Below are positions 5,875 through 12,042 of a DNA stretch of 12,042 nucleotides, in pieces (the first letter of the stretch is position 1; each line of letters opens with the position of its first letter). The translations under genes were made by a program, and so were the position numbers. Origin of the DNA: Candidatus Poseidoniaceae archaeon (GTDB lineage: Archaea; Thermoplasmatota; Poseidoniia; Poseidoniales; Poseidoniaceae); assembly GCA_022425585.1 (NCBI GenBank), contig JAKMFF010000059.1, positions 1 through 12,042 of the forward strand, given 5' to 3'. The notes beneath the pieces were generated by a model, which worked only from the letters and a program-made list of their open reading frames with translations, had not been told where the DNA came from and did no database searches.

Positions 5875-7425
5875 ATGCGGAGCGCGCACCTTGCCTTGTT
5901 AATGGTCGCAACTATGTTGTTAGCTGGATGTTTAGGTGGTAATACTGCCGAGTGGGGCAATGATGGTATTGATGTTGATTTCTCTTCAAATGAAGCATCA
6001 ATAACTACTAATCTTGGTGATGGTGAATCATCCTTTAACGACTTATCACCAATTGGTTGTAATGTTGGTGAAGAGATCTATCCAAGTAAAAATGCTGGTG
6101 ATCGAATAAAATTCTCCGGTTTCTTATCAGCCAGTATGCTATATGAGTCTCACGACCCAATCAATGGAGCAAGTGGCATGGATAATGCAGTAACTGCTGC
6201 GGTTGCTATCCAAGCAATGTCAAAGGCTGATGCTAATGATGTCAAAGATGGGGAAGGAGCGAGAATCGATATAAAACAATGGAATGTTCCATTGATGCCT
6301 GAAACCCGAGCTGGGTCAGTAGATCTAGATGAGATCGACCAAGATACTGAATCAGATTGGTATATTCTAGGCCTTATTCCAACTACTGAAAACTTGAATG
6401 ACGGCTTTAAAGCGTTAACTGAATGGCATAAACCAATAACTGTTCATGGCTATCTAATTAGTCCAACTTTGGTTAACGGTAGTGCTTTTACCATCGATGG
6501 TAAGTCACAAACCACAGGCTATTACAAAGAGGGTAATGCATCTTATAGTCACACTTTGAATAATGAGTGTAATCTAAATGTTGGAATTAACAACCTTCAA
6601 TCAGTATACGTGTTAGTTGATAAAATTGAATTAAACGACGACGTAATTAGTGCCAGCGGCAATTCTGATGACGAATGGAAAAATGGTGACATGCCTTTCT
6701 TAGGCAGAGCTGGGTTTATTCTATTCTTCTTAATTGTCGGGATAGGCGGCTCAGTTGGCATGTTCATACTGTCACAAATGATTGTTAGGCAAGGAGCCAA
6801 GGAGACCATGAAAGTATTACTTGGCGATGAAGGGCTGGCGAAAATCAAGAAGGTTGCCTCAGATCTACGACGTGATAAAAAATCAGGCAACATTTCTCCC
6901 ACAGAACGCAAACGCCAGCAAGACAAACAAGACCGTGAGGAAAAGAAACAGCGTAAGCCCCCCAGTAAATCAAAAGCCGATGCTGGACCAATAGCTGGTT
7001 TTGATTTAGATAGTGCTCTTTCTACTAGTTCAGATGATGATGGACCTCAAGAATTCGGCAGTAAGTCTTCGTCAGTAGTGGTTAGTCAGGAAGCGATTAA
7101 ATTAGAGCAACAGGCCATGAATAGCGAACCAGCAGTTCAAGAAGAAACTTGGACACCACCTACTTCAACTCGTACAAGCTCGCCAGTTAGCAATGTAGTA
7201 TCAAGTGAGCCAGCACGGAAAAAGACCGAGCATTTCACCGGTAGCGTCCGCAAAGAATCATCTCCACCCAAAGCGGCGGCTCCGGTCAAGAAGCGACGGG
7301 CTGCCAAGAAGCGTAAAGCAGTAATGCCAGACCAGAACCATGTCGAGCCTGAGCCACAACACGAAGAAAAGGTTCACCAAGAGTCATTTGAAGAAGATGA
7401 TGACTTCTCAGATTTCTCTTTATGA
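5875..7425 (+). CDS. Unrecognised lipoprotein with one membrane helix and charged cytoplasmic tail
   Basis: I do not recognise the family. Residues 1-19 are a lipoprotein signal with LAGC (C19), followed by GG, as in the other lipoprotein of this window. Residues 20-270 form an acidic, probably extracellular, globular domain with two more Cys (in IGCNVG and NECNLN). A strongly hydrophobic helix lies at about 279-301. The remaining 215 residues should be cytoplasmic: a short amphipathic part (about 303-330), a Lys/Arg/Gln-rich stretch, a low-complexity Ser/Pro/Glu linker, a strongly basic KKRRAAKKRK cluster, and an acidic end in DDDFSDFSL. This suggests a membrane-spanning link between the cell surface and something inside, possibly through the basic or acidic tail; that is inference. 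The gene starts 67 bases after the tRNA without an obvious ribosome-binding site, so it may be near leaderless. Its end overlaps the converging lipid kinase by 6 bases. Confidence 0.85.
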   Translation: MRSAHLALLMVATMLLAGCLGGNTAEWGNDGIDVDFSSNEASITTNLGDGESSFNDLSPIGCNVGEEIYPSKNAGDRIKFSGFLSASMLYESHDPINGASGMDNAVTAAVAIQAMSKADANDVKDGEGARIDIKQWNVPLMPETRAGSVDLDEIDQDTESDWYILGLIPTTENLNDGFKALTEWHKPITVHGYLISPTLVNGSAFTIDGKSQTTGYYKEGNASYSHTLNNECNLNVGINNLQSVYVLVDKIELNDDVISASGNSDDEWKNGDMPFLGRAGFILFFLIVGIGGSVGMFILSQMIVRQGAKETMKVLLGDEGLAKIKKVASDLRRDKKSGNISPTERKRQQDKQDREEKKQRKPPSKSKADAGPIAGFDLDSALSTSSDDDGPQEFGSKSSSVVVSQEAIKLEQQAMNSEPAVQEETWTPPTSTRTSSPVSNVVSSEPARKKTEHFTGSVRKESSPPKAAAPVKKRRAAKKRKAVMPDQNHVEPEPQHEEKVHQESFEEDDDFSDFSL

Positions 7426-8466
7426 GGCATGAATTATTTTTAATGCACCTTGCATAACTTCCATTTTAAGTGGAGTAGAACCAATATTTTCCCCATCAAC
7501 ATTAATCGCAGTTGGCTTTGGAGTGGCTATTTCTAGAGTTTTAAATCGATGGTAATCCACCTTAGGATGAAATACATGGCGGCCTTCTTTCTTTAATTGG
7601 CCAAAAGCTTTGAGAATTTCTCCTCGTTTCATTTTCTTCAATATACCAATATCCATCTTACCATCATCTAGTGAAGCACCAGGTGCTAAAGGAAGTAGTG
7701 AGCCACCAGTCTGGCTATTTTGTATCAAAAATAATGTGAAGTCATCTTCAAACACGTGACCGTCGATGGTTAGTTTCGCATTTCGTCGATTGTTAGCCAT
7801 GATGGCCATTAAGATACCAACATCATAGCGCATCGGACCCATCCAACGCATTTTTTCCGCCTTGATAGTAGAATCAACCCCAAGACCCCAAGTTACCAGA
7901 TTAGTACTGTAGCGAGTTAATTCACCACTCTCACTGCCTGGCAGTCCAGCAACCATGTCGACCTTGGCCAAATCAAGCGCTTGGTAGTGTCCAGCACAAA
8001 TCCTTTCCACTGCGTCTTCAGTACTTTTGATGTTTAGATCATTAGCCATCGAATTACCAGTTCCAGCAGGGATTAGACCCACTCGGCAGTTAATTGCAGC
8101 CTGCATTAAGCCAGTGACGACTTCTGATAGACTGCCATCCCCACCAACAACAGCTACAATATCAGAGTGATTAGTTGTCAATCCCGCGGCAAGCTGAATT
8201 AAATCACCTGAAAAAGTCGACAAATGCATAGTTACTGAAATCCCGTTTTCCTTAAACATACCAGCAACTTGTTTGGCAATTTTCTCACCTTGCTTTTTAC
8301 CAGAAAATGGATTGACCATCAAATGAATTACTTTTGCTGGCTCACCTTTGACAATCTTGTTGGTAAATATCTCAGCATAAATTGGCTTGTGAACACCTTT
8401 CTTTTTCTTACTGGTTAAGTCGGGTAAAAACTCGATAATTTCCGGTCCATTACCACTAGAGGCCAT
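7420..8466 (-). CDS. Diacylglycerol kinase family (DAGK/YegS/sphingosine kinase-like) lipid kinase
   Basis: Cytoplasmic ATP-dependent lipid kinase of the DAGK catalytic family. Numbered from the ATG at 8466 (348 residues), the motifs are NPFSGKK at 52-58, the nucleotide-binding GGDGS at 108-112 (family GGDGT), and GTGNSMA at 135-141 (family GTGND/GSGNA). The C-terminal beta-sandwich has APGASLDDGKMDI at 261-273 and NVDGE at 322-326. Length and motif order are normal. The substrate cannot be read from sequence. Archaeal membranes use isoprenoid ether lipids, so an archaeol- or polyprenol-type alcohol, or salvage of dietary lipid, is as likely as diacylglycerol. A TTG start at 8526 would extend the protein by 20 residues over the palindrome upstream; the ATG is preferred. 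The gene stands alone on its strand, divergent from ribD. Confidence 0.9.
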   Translation of the reverse strand: MASSGNGPEIIEFLPDLTSKKKKGVHKPIYAEIFTNKIVKGEPAKVIHLMVNPFSGKKQGEKIAKQVAGMFKENGISVTMHLSTFSGDLIQLAAGLTTNHSDIVAVVGGDGSLSEVVTGLMQAAINCRVGLIPAGTGNSMANDLNIKSTEDAVERICAGHYQALDLAKVDMVAGLPGSESGELTRYSTNLVTWGLGVDSTIKAEKMRWMGPMRYDVGILMAIMANNRRNAKLTIDGHVFEDDFTLFLIQNSQTGGSLLPLAPGASLDDGKMDIGILKKMKRGEILKAFGQLKKEGRHVFHPKVDYHRFKTLEIATPKPTAINVDGENIGSTPLKMEVMQGALKIIHAS

Positions 8467-8501
8467 ACTATCCGATACGGGTTGGCTGCATGAATACTTC
8501 C

Positions 8502-8515
8502 CTTTTGGCCAAAAG
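8502..8515. promoter_or_regulatory. 14-bp perfect palindrome between divergent lipid kinase and ribD genes
   Basis: CTTTTGGCCAAAAG is a perfect dyad lying almost midway between the preferred starts at 8466 and 8562. A symmetric site in a divergent promoter region suggests an operator for a dimeric regulator of one or both genes. If longer starts were used, it would be coding, so it also bears on start choice. Confidence 0.4.
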
Positions 8516-8561
8516 CAAGCACTCAATTATGGAAAGCCACACGGGCAGTTCGGGGAAGTCT

Positions 8562-9581
8562 ATGGGATGGAGTGAATCTGACGTTCAGTTCATGACTCGT
8601 GCCCTTGAGGTTGCTGAGACCGGCAGAGGACGTGTTTCACCTAATCCCCTAGTCGGTTGTGTCCTTGTCAAAGATGGCAAAATAATTGCTGAAGGTTGGC
8701 ATGACCACTTAGGTGGGCTGCATGCTGAGCAAATGGCAATTCATGACGCAGAGCAAAAAGGCCATTCTCCTAATGGCTCAACGGCGTATATTACTCTGGA
8801 GCCTTGCAATCACTTTGGCCGCACTCCGCCTTGTACTCAAGCATTAATGTGGGCAGGAGTCAAGAAGGCAATTATTGCTCATTATGACCCTAATCCAACG
8901 GTGCGTGGTCAGGGAATCCAGGTGCTCAAGGATGCTGGAATTGAGGTTGAAACCGGATTGCTTGAAGCTGAGGCAGCACATCAAATGCGTGAGTTCCTGT
9001 ATTGGTGTGAGAATAGAAAACCGATTGTTACAGTAAAATTAGCGGCCGATAAGCATGGCTCAGTTGATGACCGTAGCCAATCTGCCGGTCGCTTTACTTC
9101 TGAAGGCTGCCTTGATGCCGTTCATCAATTACGCAAAGAATGCGACGGGATTCTTGTCGGTGTTGAAACCATTATCCGTGATAATCCATCACTAAACATA
9201 CGTCGAGTTCCCTCAGAGCGCCAACCACTGCGTGTGGTGATTGATCCTAACGGCCGCATTCCTCAAGATGCCAAAGTACTGACCGATGGTGGAGACACAA
9301 TTGTCTTAAGTGACGATTTTAGTAATCTTCCCGCTTTACTGAACCGCCTGGGTGATATGGAAATTCAGCGTCTTATGGTTGAAGGTGGCCCAGTAACTAT
9401 CAAGCATTTTTTGAACGCTGGATTAGTTGATGAGTTCTATTTAGTTCAAGCAGATTCTGAGCACCAAGCACCATACCCATCTGGTATTGATGCGCAAATA
9501 ATTACTGCTGCGGGATTAAGCCTCAATCAGACCATCACCTGGGGTGATGAGTCAGTGCAGTTGTTCAGCAGACTTGCTTAA
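8562..9581 (+). CDS. ribD: Bifunctional riboflavin biosynthesis protein RibD (deaminase/reductase)
   Basis: Cytoplasmic enzyme of riboflavin synthesis that deaminates the pyrimidine intermediate made from GTP and then reduces its ribosyl side chain with NADPH. With the start at 8562 (339 residues), the deaminase domain is about 5-150. Its zinc site is H54 in HAE (E56 catalytic), and C82 and C91 in PCNHFGRTPPC. The reductase domain is about 154-338, with KLAADKHG at 159-166, VGVETIIRDNPSL at 199-211 and VEGGP at 273-277. Both catalytic halves look intact and the length is normal for the bacterial bifunctional protein (E. coli RibD is similar). In-frame ATGs at 8490 and 8529 exist; 8562 puts the usual short lead before the first helix and has a purine-rich GGGGAAG just upstream. 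Archaea generally use a stand-alone reductase, so a fused bacterial-type enzyme suggests acquisition from bacteria. Its stop abuts the converging gene with no gap. Confidence 0.93.
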   Translation: MGWSESDVQFMTRALEVAETGRGRVSPNPLVGCVLVKDGKIIAEGWHDHLGGLHAEQMAIHDAEQKGHSPNGSTAYITLEPCNHFGRTPPCTQALMWAGVKKAIIAHYDPNPTVRGQGIQVLKDAGIEVETGLLEAEAAHQMREFLYWCENRKPIVTVKLAADKHGSVDDRSQSAGRFTSEGCLDAVHQLRKECDGILVGVETIIRDNPSLNIRRVPSERQPLRVVIDPNGRIPQDAKVLTDGGDTIVLSDDFSNLPALLNRLGDMEIQRLMVEGGPVTIKHFLNAGLVDEFYLVQADSEHQAPYPSGIDAQIITAAGLSLNQTITWGDESVQLFSRLA

Positions 9582-10661
9582 TCAGGCTTGATTAGTATTG
9601 TAAGCAATGCCATCTGTCCAAATTGTGTTTGACCACGTAGTACCAAAAAAATCAGCATTTGTTACAGTAGCCGAAGTGAAATCCGCATCGGTCAAGTCGG
9701 CATTGTAGAGGTTCGCACTGGTCAGGTCGGCATTACTTAGGTATGCATTAGTCAGGTTAGCCTCACCACAATAGCCGCCACATTCAGACCAAGAGTATCT
9801 ATTGAACTCGGCATTTTGTAGGTAGGTTTCATTCACCCCAGTATGAATAAATGTGGCGTTAAATGCAACAATTGAGCGTAAATCCGCACCGTCCAAAGTA
9901 GCATAATCTAAGGTTGTATTTTGCAAATTAGCGCCACGTAAGTCAATTCCAGTCAAATCCATTCCGCTCAAATTCAGGTGACTGAGGTCGGCACCAGCGC
10001 AGTAAGCATAACGGCCTAGTTGACAACTTGTTGCATTTGCTAGATCTGATTCTAATGTAAAGATTGCATCCCACACCATTGAAAGGTTATTTTGTAAATC
10101 AATTACATCATAATTAATCTGTGTGAACCAAGAATAATATAATTGGATGGTGCTATCAACACTAAGCAAATCACTTTCAATTTCGCTGATATTTGACAAA
10201 AGGATAGACATGTCTTGATTCATTGCCGATAATTGTTGTTCTAAATCATCCATCATTGTCTCATTGGCTGCTTGACCGTTCATGCCAGGCTCACCTTGTG
10301 GTCCAGTTTCTCCAGCTGGTCCTTGTGCTCCATCTTGGCCATCAGTACCTGACTCACCTTGAGGACCTTGATCGCCAGCCGGTCCTTGCGTGCCATCAGC
10401 ACCCTTGATGTCAATAAATGACCAACCAGTTGTCAAGCATACTTCGAAAGTTTCAATATTAGCCACGTAATATAATCTGCCTAAAGCATCAGAGTTACAG
10501 TTGGGTAAATCATCACCAGAATCAACCATGTAGACAGTCCAATCTTCCAGTGTTTCGGCAGGCTTCTCATCTGAGTCATCACTATCATCGCCACCTAAAC
10601 ATCCAGCAAGGGATAGGGTAGCCATCAAAAAAGCCAGCAATAGAGCATTTGCGCGTTTCAT
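9582..10661 (-). CDS. Surface lipoprotein with collagen-like, coiled-coil and pentapeptide-repeat regions
   Basis: Exported lipoprotein of 359 residues; no enzymatic motif seen. In order: signal with LAGC lipobox (C21) and an acidic Asp/Ser linker to about 37; a small head at 38-85 with C55 and C75; 15 uninterrupted Gly-X-Y triplets at 87-131; a predicted coiled-coil stretch at about 134-210; and two blocks of eight pentapeptide repeats at 224-263 and 301-340, pattern A(D/N)LxX. Between the blocks is a 37-residue break with C294 and C298; another Cys pair (C213, C221) caps the first block. Collagen triplets followed by a coiled coil imply a trimer, and pentapeptide repeats form right-handed beta-helices. 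A trimeric stalk holding beta-helical tips out from the membrane is therefore a reasonable inference, perhaps for adhesion or particle binding. It is divergent from the fasciclin gene and ends exactly against ribD. Confidence 0.9.
   Translation of the reverse strand: MKRANALLLAFLMATLSLAGCLGGDDSDDSDEKPAETLEDWTVYMVDSGDDLPNCNSDALGRLYYVANIETFEVCLTTGWSFIDIKGADGTQGPAGDQGPQGESGTDGQDGAQGPAGETGPQGEPGMNGQAANETMMDDLEQQLSAMNQDMSILLSNISEIESDLLSVDSTIQLYYSWFTQINYDVIDLQNNLSMVWDAIFTLESDLANATSCQLGRYAYCAGADLSHLNLSGMDLTGIDLRGANLQNTTLDYATLDGADLRSIVAFNATFIHTGVNETYLQNAEFNRYSWSECGGYCGEANLTNAYLSNADLTSANLYNADLTDADFTSATVTNADFFGTTWSNTIWTDGIAYNTNQA
9642..9992 (-). repeat. Pentapeptide-repeat region, two blocks
   Basis: Codons 224-263 (9873-9992) and 301-340 (9642-9761) each give eight consecutive five-residue repeats such as ADLTS, ANLYN and ADLTD. 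They are separated by a Cys-containing insert. The pattern predicts a quadrilateral beta-helix of about two coils per block. Confidence 0.9.
10269..10403 (-). repeat. Collagen-like Gly-X-Y tract, 15 triplets
   Basis: Codons 87-131 have Gly at every third residue without a break, with GPA, GPQ and GEP triplets. This is enough for a short triple helix, especially with a coiled coil next to it as a trimerisation element. Confidence 0.92.
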
Positions 10662-10666
10662 ATTGC

Positions 10667-10718
10667 TTCACCAATACAGTCGGGAGATAATACTATTCAC
10701 CAATGTAGCAAAATTGGT
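10667..10718. promoter_or_regulatory. Repeated ACCAAT elements in the divergent promoter region
   Basis: TTCACCAAT occurs twice as a direct repeat (10667-10675 and 10696-10704, 29 bases apart). The second copy forms an inverted repeat with ATTGGT at 10713-10718 across 8 bases. The last element ends 3 bases before the TATA box of the fasciclin gene, and the first lies just upstream of the lipoprotein start. The layout suggests operator sites shared by both genes. Confidence 0.4.
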
Positions 10719-10721
10719 AAG

Positions 10722-10728
10722 TATAAAA
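10722..10728 (+). promoter_or_regulatory. TATA box of the fasciclin gene
   Basis: TATAAAA is centred about 40 bases before the ATG at 10765. Archaeal TATA boxes lie about 26 bases before the start site, placing transcription near 10750 and leaving a leader of about 14 bases. No other TATA-like sequence on this strand is as well placed, although TATTATAA at 10735 is nearby. Confidence 0.5.
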
Positions 10729-10764
10729 CAGCCTATTATAACTGGAAGGTTTAAATGAAGCGAC

Positions 10765-12042
10765 ATGAGAAAAATCCTCGTTTGCCTAATAATGTCTTGC
10801 CTACTAGCCTCCAGTATACCGGTTTCTAGCGCAGATTCAAGCCAAGATATCCCTACCAACGCAGCAGGAACTGGCATCCACGATACTCTGGTGGCTGCAC
10901 TGGCTCACGTAGATTTAGTGACCACGCTTGAAGGTACAGGCCCATTCACTGTCTTTGCGCCAACAGACCAAGCATTTTCCGATGCAGGAGTTGACTTAGC
11001 AAACTTCCAAACTGCTGAAGAAAAGGCGGTATTGACAGACATTCTGCTCTACCACGTTGTTGCAGGAGCAGTACCTGCTAGTGCAGTAACAGACGGCATG
11101 TTGGCTGAGATGGTTAACGGAGACAAAACCAAATTCACAGTCAGTGGAACAGTTTCCATCAATGACGCAACTGTAATTCAAGCCGATTTACAAGCATCAA
11201 ATGGTATAATTCACGTAATTGACAAGGTGCTAACCCCGCCAGTTGATATTCCAGCAACTGCCCAAACTACTGGCATTCACGATTCCTTGGTTGCTGCAGT
11301 AATCCAAGCAGAGTTGCTAACCACTCTACAAGGCGACGGTCCGTTCACAGTATTTGCTCCAACAGATCAAGCATTTACTGACGCAGGAATTGATTTAGCA
11401 GCCCTTAATACCACAGAAGGTATTGCTGCATTAACAGATATTTTGCTATACCACGTTGTACCTTCTGAAGTACCATCTGCAGATGTAACCGATTGTATGT
11501 CTGCTGATGCAGCAAACACGCAACCTCTATCCTTCACTGTAGCAGATGGTGTAATGGTCAATGATGCCAATGTTGTCTTGGCAGACGTAGTTACCAGCAA
11601 TGGTCTAATTCACGTCATTGACAAGGTGTTGACACCAACCGATACTCCTAGAGATATTCCACGTACAGCTCAATGTACTGGAGCTCATGATTCACTAGTG
11701 GCCGCATTAGTTCAAGCAGAGTTGGTAACCACCCTGCAAGGTGATGGACCATTCACAGTATTTGCTCCAACCGACCAAGCATTTACCGATGCAGGAATTG
11801 ACCTAGCAGCACTTGACACTCCAGAAGGCAAGGCAACACTTACTGATATTCTACTGCACCACGTTGTTGCTGGTGAAGTTCCTGCCAGCGCAGTTACCGA
11901 CGGTATGTTGGCTACCATGGTCAACGGAGACAAGGCAAAACTCAGTGTAACTGGCGACGTTGTGTCAATTTCTGGTGCTACAGTAACCGGTGCAGATGTC
12001 GCTACTTCCAATGGTATCATCCACGTGATTGACAAGGTAATG
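10765..12042 (+). CDS. Secreted protein with three tandem fasciclin (FAS1) domains (3' partial)
   Basis: The frame opens at ATG 10765 and is still open at the last base, giving 426 residues so far. Residues 1-23 are a signal peptide (MRKILVCLIM start, cleavage near SSA). Three FAS1 domains follow at about 38-156, 171-289 and 307-426. Each carries the H1 motif TVFAPTDQAF and the YHVV/HHVV motif (H2), and ends in IHVIDKV. Conserved linkers contain DIP-x-x-A-x-x-T-G. FAS1 domains mediate adhesion at cell surfaces in all domains of life and are common in marine archaea; here the protein should be outside the cell. Domain 2 departs from 1 and 3 in its middle, with C244 where the others have Gly, and the linker before domain 3 has C304. 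An anchor or more domains may lie beyond the window edge. Confidence 0.93.
   Translation, partial: MRKILVCLIMSCLLASSIPVSSADSSQDIPTNAAGTGIHDTLVAALAHVDLVTTLEGTGPFTVFAPTDQAFSDAGVDLANFQTAEEKAVLTDILLYHVVAGAVPASAVTDGMLAEMVNGDKTKFTVSGTVSINDATVIQADLQASNGIIHVIDKVLTPPVDIPATAQTTGIHDSLVAAVIQAELLTTLQGDGPFTVFAPTDQAFTDAGIDLAALNTTEGIAALTDILLYHVVPSEVPSADVTDCMSADAANTQPLSFTVADGVMVNDANVVLADVVTSNGLIHVIDKVLTPTDTPRDIPRTAQCTGAHDSLVAALVQAELVTTLQGDGPFTVFAPTDQAFTDAGIDLAALDTPEGKATLTDILLHHVVAGEVPASAVTDGMLATMVNGDKAKLSVTGDVVSISGATVTGADVATSNGIIHVIDKVM
10876..11232 (+). repeat. FAS1 domain 1
   Basis: Residues 38-156, from IHDTLVAAL to IHVIDKVL, about 119 residues. It contains TVFAPTDQAF and ILLYHVVAG. Its middle part (VTDGMLAEMVNGDK) matches domain 3 more closely than domain 2. 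Confidence 0.9.
11275..11631 (+). repeat. FAS1 domain 2
   Basis: Residues 171-289, from IHDSLVAAV to IHVIDKVL, the same 119-residue length as domain 1. The first half is nearly identical in protein to domain 3, while the centre is replaced by a divergent stretch starting VTDCMSADAA. Confidence 0.9.
11683..12042 (+). repeat. FAS1 domain 3 (reaches the window edge)
   Basis: Residues 307-426, from AHDSLVAAL to IHVIDKVM. All conserved motifs are present and the domain is essentially complete at the edge. The DNA of the TVFAPTDQAF region differs from domain 2 by only a few silent bases, suggesting recent duplication or conversion. Confidence 0.9.

Noticed and set aside
5675..5911. Antisense open frame across the tRNA region
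   Set aside because: It reads through the complement of the tRNA-Ser gene and the start of the next gene; its apparent protein is an artefact of the tRNA.
8490..8528. Longer starts for ribD (8490) and the lipid kinase (TTG at 8526)
   Set aside because: They would make the two divergent genes overlap head to head, add non-conserved residues, and put the palindrome in coding sequence.
11367..12035. Two antisense open frames (11367-11600 and 11712-12035) with similar protein sequence
   Set aside because: Their similarity is simply the reverse reading of FAS1 domains 2 and 3; no initiation signal seen.

Overview
The window looks like a piece of a marine planktonic archaeal genome, most likely Marine Group II Euryarchaeota (Candidatus Poseidoniales) or a close relative. 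This is inferred, not proven. Supporting signs are two lipoproteins sharing an LAGCLGG lipobox, a C-terminal PGF-type sorting signal on an exported protein, a secreted tandem fasciclin protein, a composite pentapeptide-repeat lipoprotein, a TATA-type promoter and a haem-copper oxidase cluster with unusual extracellular additions. The protein-coding part is compact: genes overlap by 4 bases within the operon, and convergent genes abut or overlap by a few bases. No mobile element, CRISPR array or origin was seen.

Positions 1-5665 (+ strand) are a cytochrome c oxidase operon. It runs subunit I (5' end cut by the window edge), subunit III, subunit IV, then a Sco-type copper chaperone. The core catalytic and proton-channel residues of an A-type oxidase are intact in subunit I. 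The accessory parts are unusual. Subunit I carries an exported N-terminal domain with a CxCH motif joined by an extra membrane helix. Subunit III has a long N-terminal extension and a His-rich loop. The Sco protein has its thioredoxin fold split by about 280 residues containing two 102-residue repeats and a Cys-rich segment, and ends in a PGF-type anchor. Subunit II (the CuA subunit) is not in the window. Together these genes make the terminal oxidase that reduces O2 and help load its copper.

Positions 5666-5874 hold a tRNA-Ser(UGA) gene with an encoded CCA end. Positions 5875-7425 (+) encode an unrecognised lipoprotein with an extracellular domain, one membrane helix and a long charged cytoplasmic tail. 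It converges, with a 6-base overlap, on a diacylglycerol-kinase-family lipid kinase (7420-8466, -). That kinase is divergent from a bifunctional riboflavin biosynthesis enzyme RibD (8562-9581, +). The short space between their preferred starts contains a perfect 14-bp palindrome.

Positions 9582-10661 (-) encode a lipoprotein built as lipid anchor, Cys-containing head, 15 collagen Gly-X-Y triplets, coiled coil and two blocks of pentapeptide repeats. Divergently, positions 10765-12042 (+) encode a secreted protein with three fasciclin (FAS1) domains, running off the right edge. Their 103-bp shared upstream region contains a TATA box and repeated ACCAAT elements. Both proteins are probably cell-surface adhesion or structural components. 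The regions without genes are all shorter than about 210 bases.
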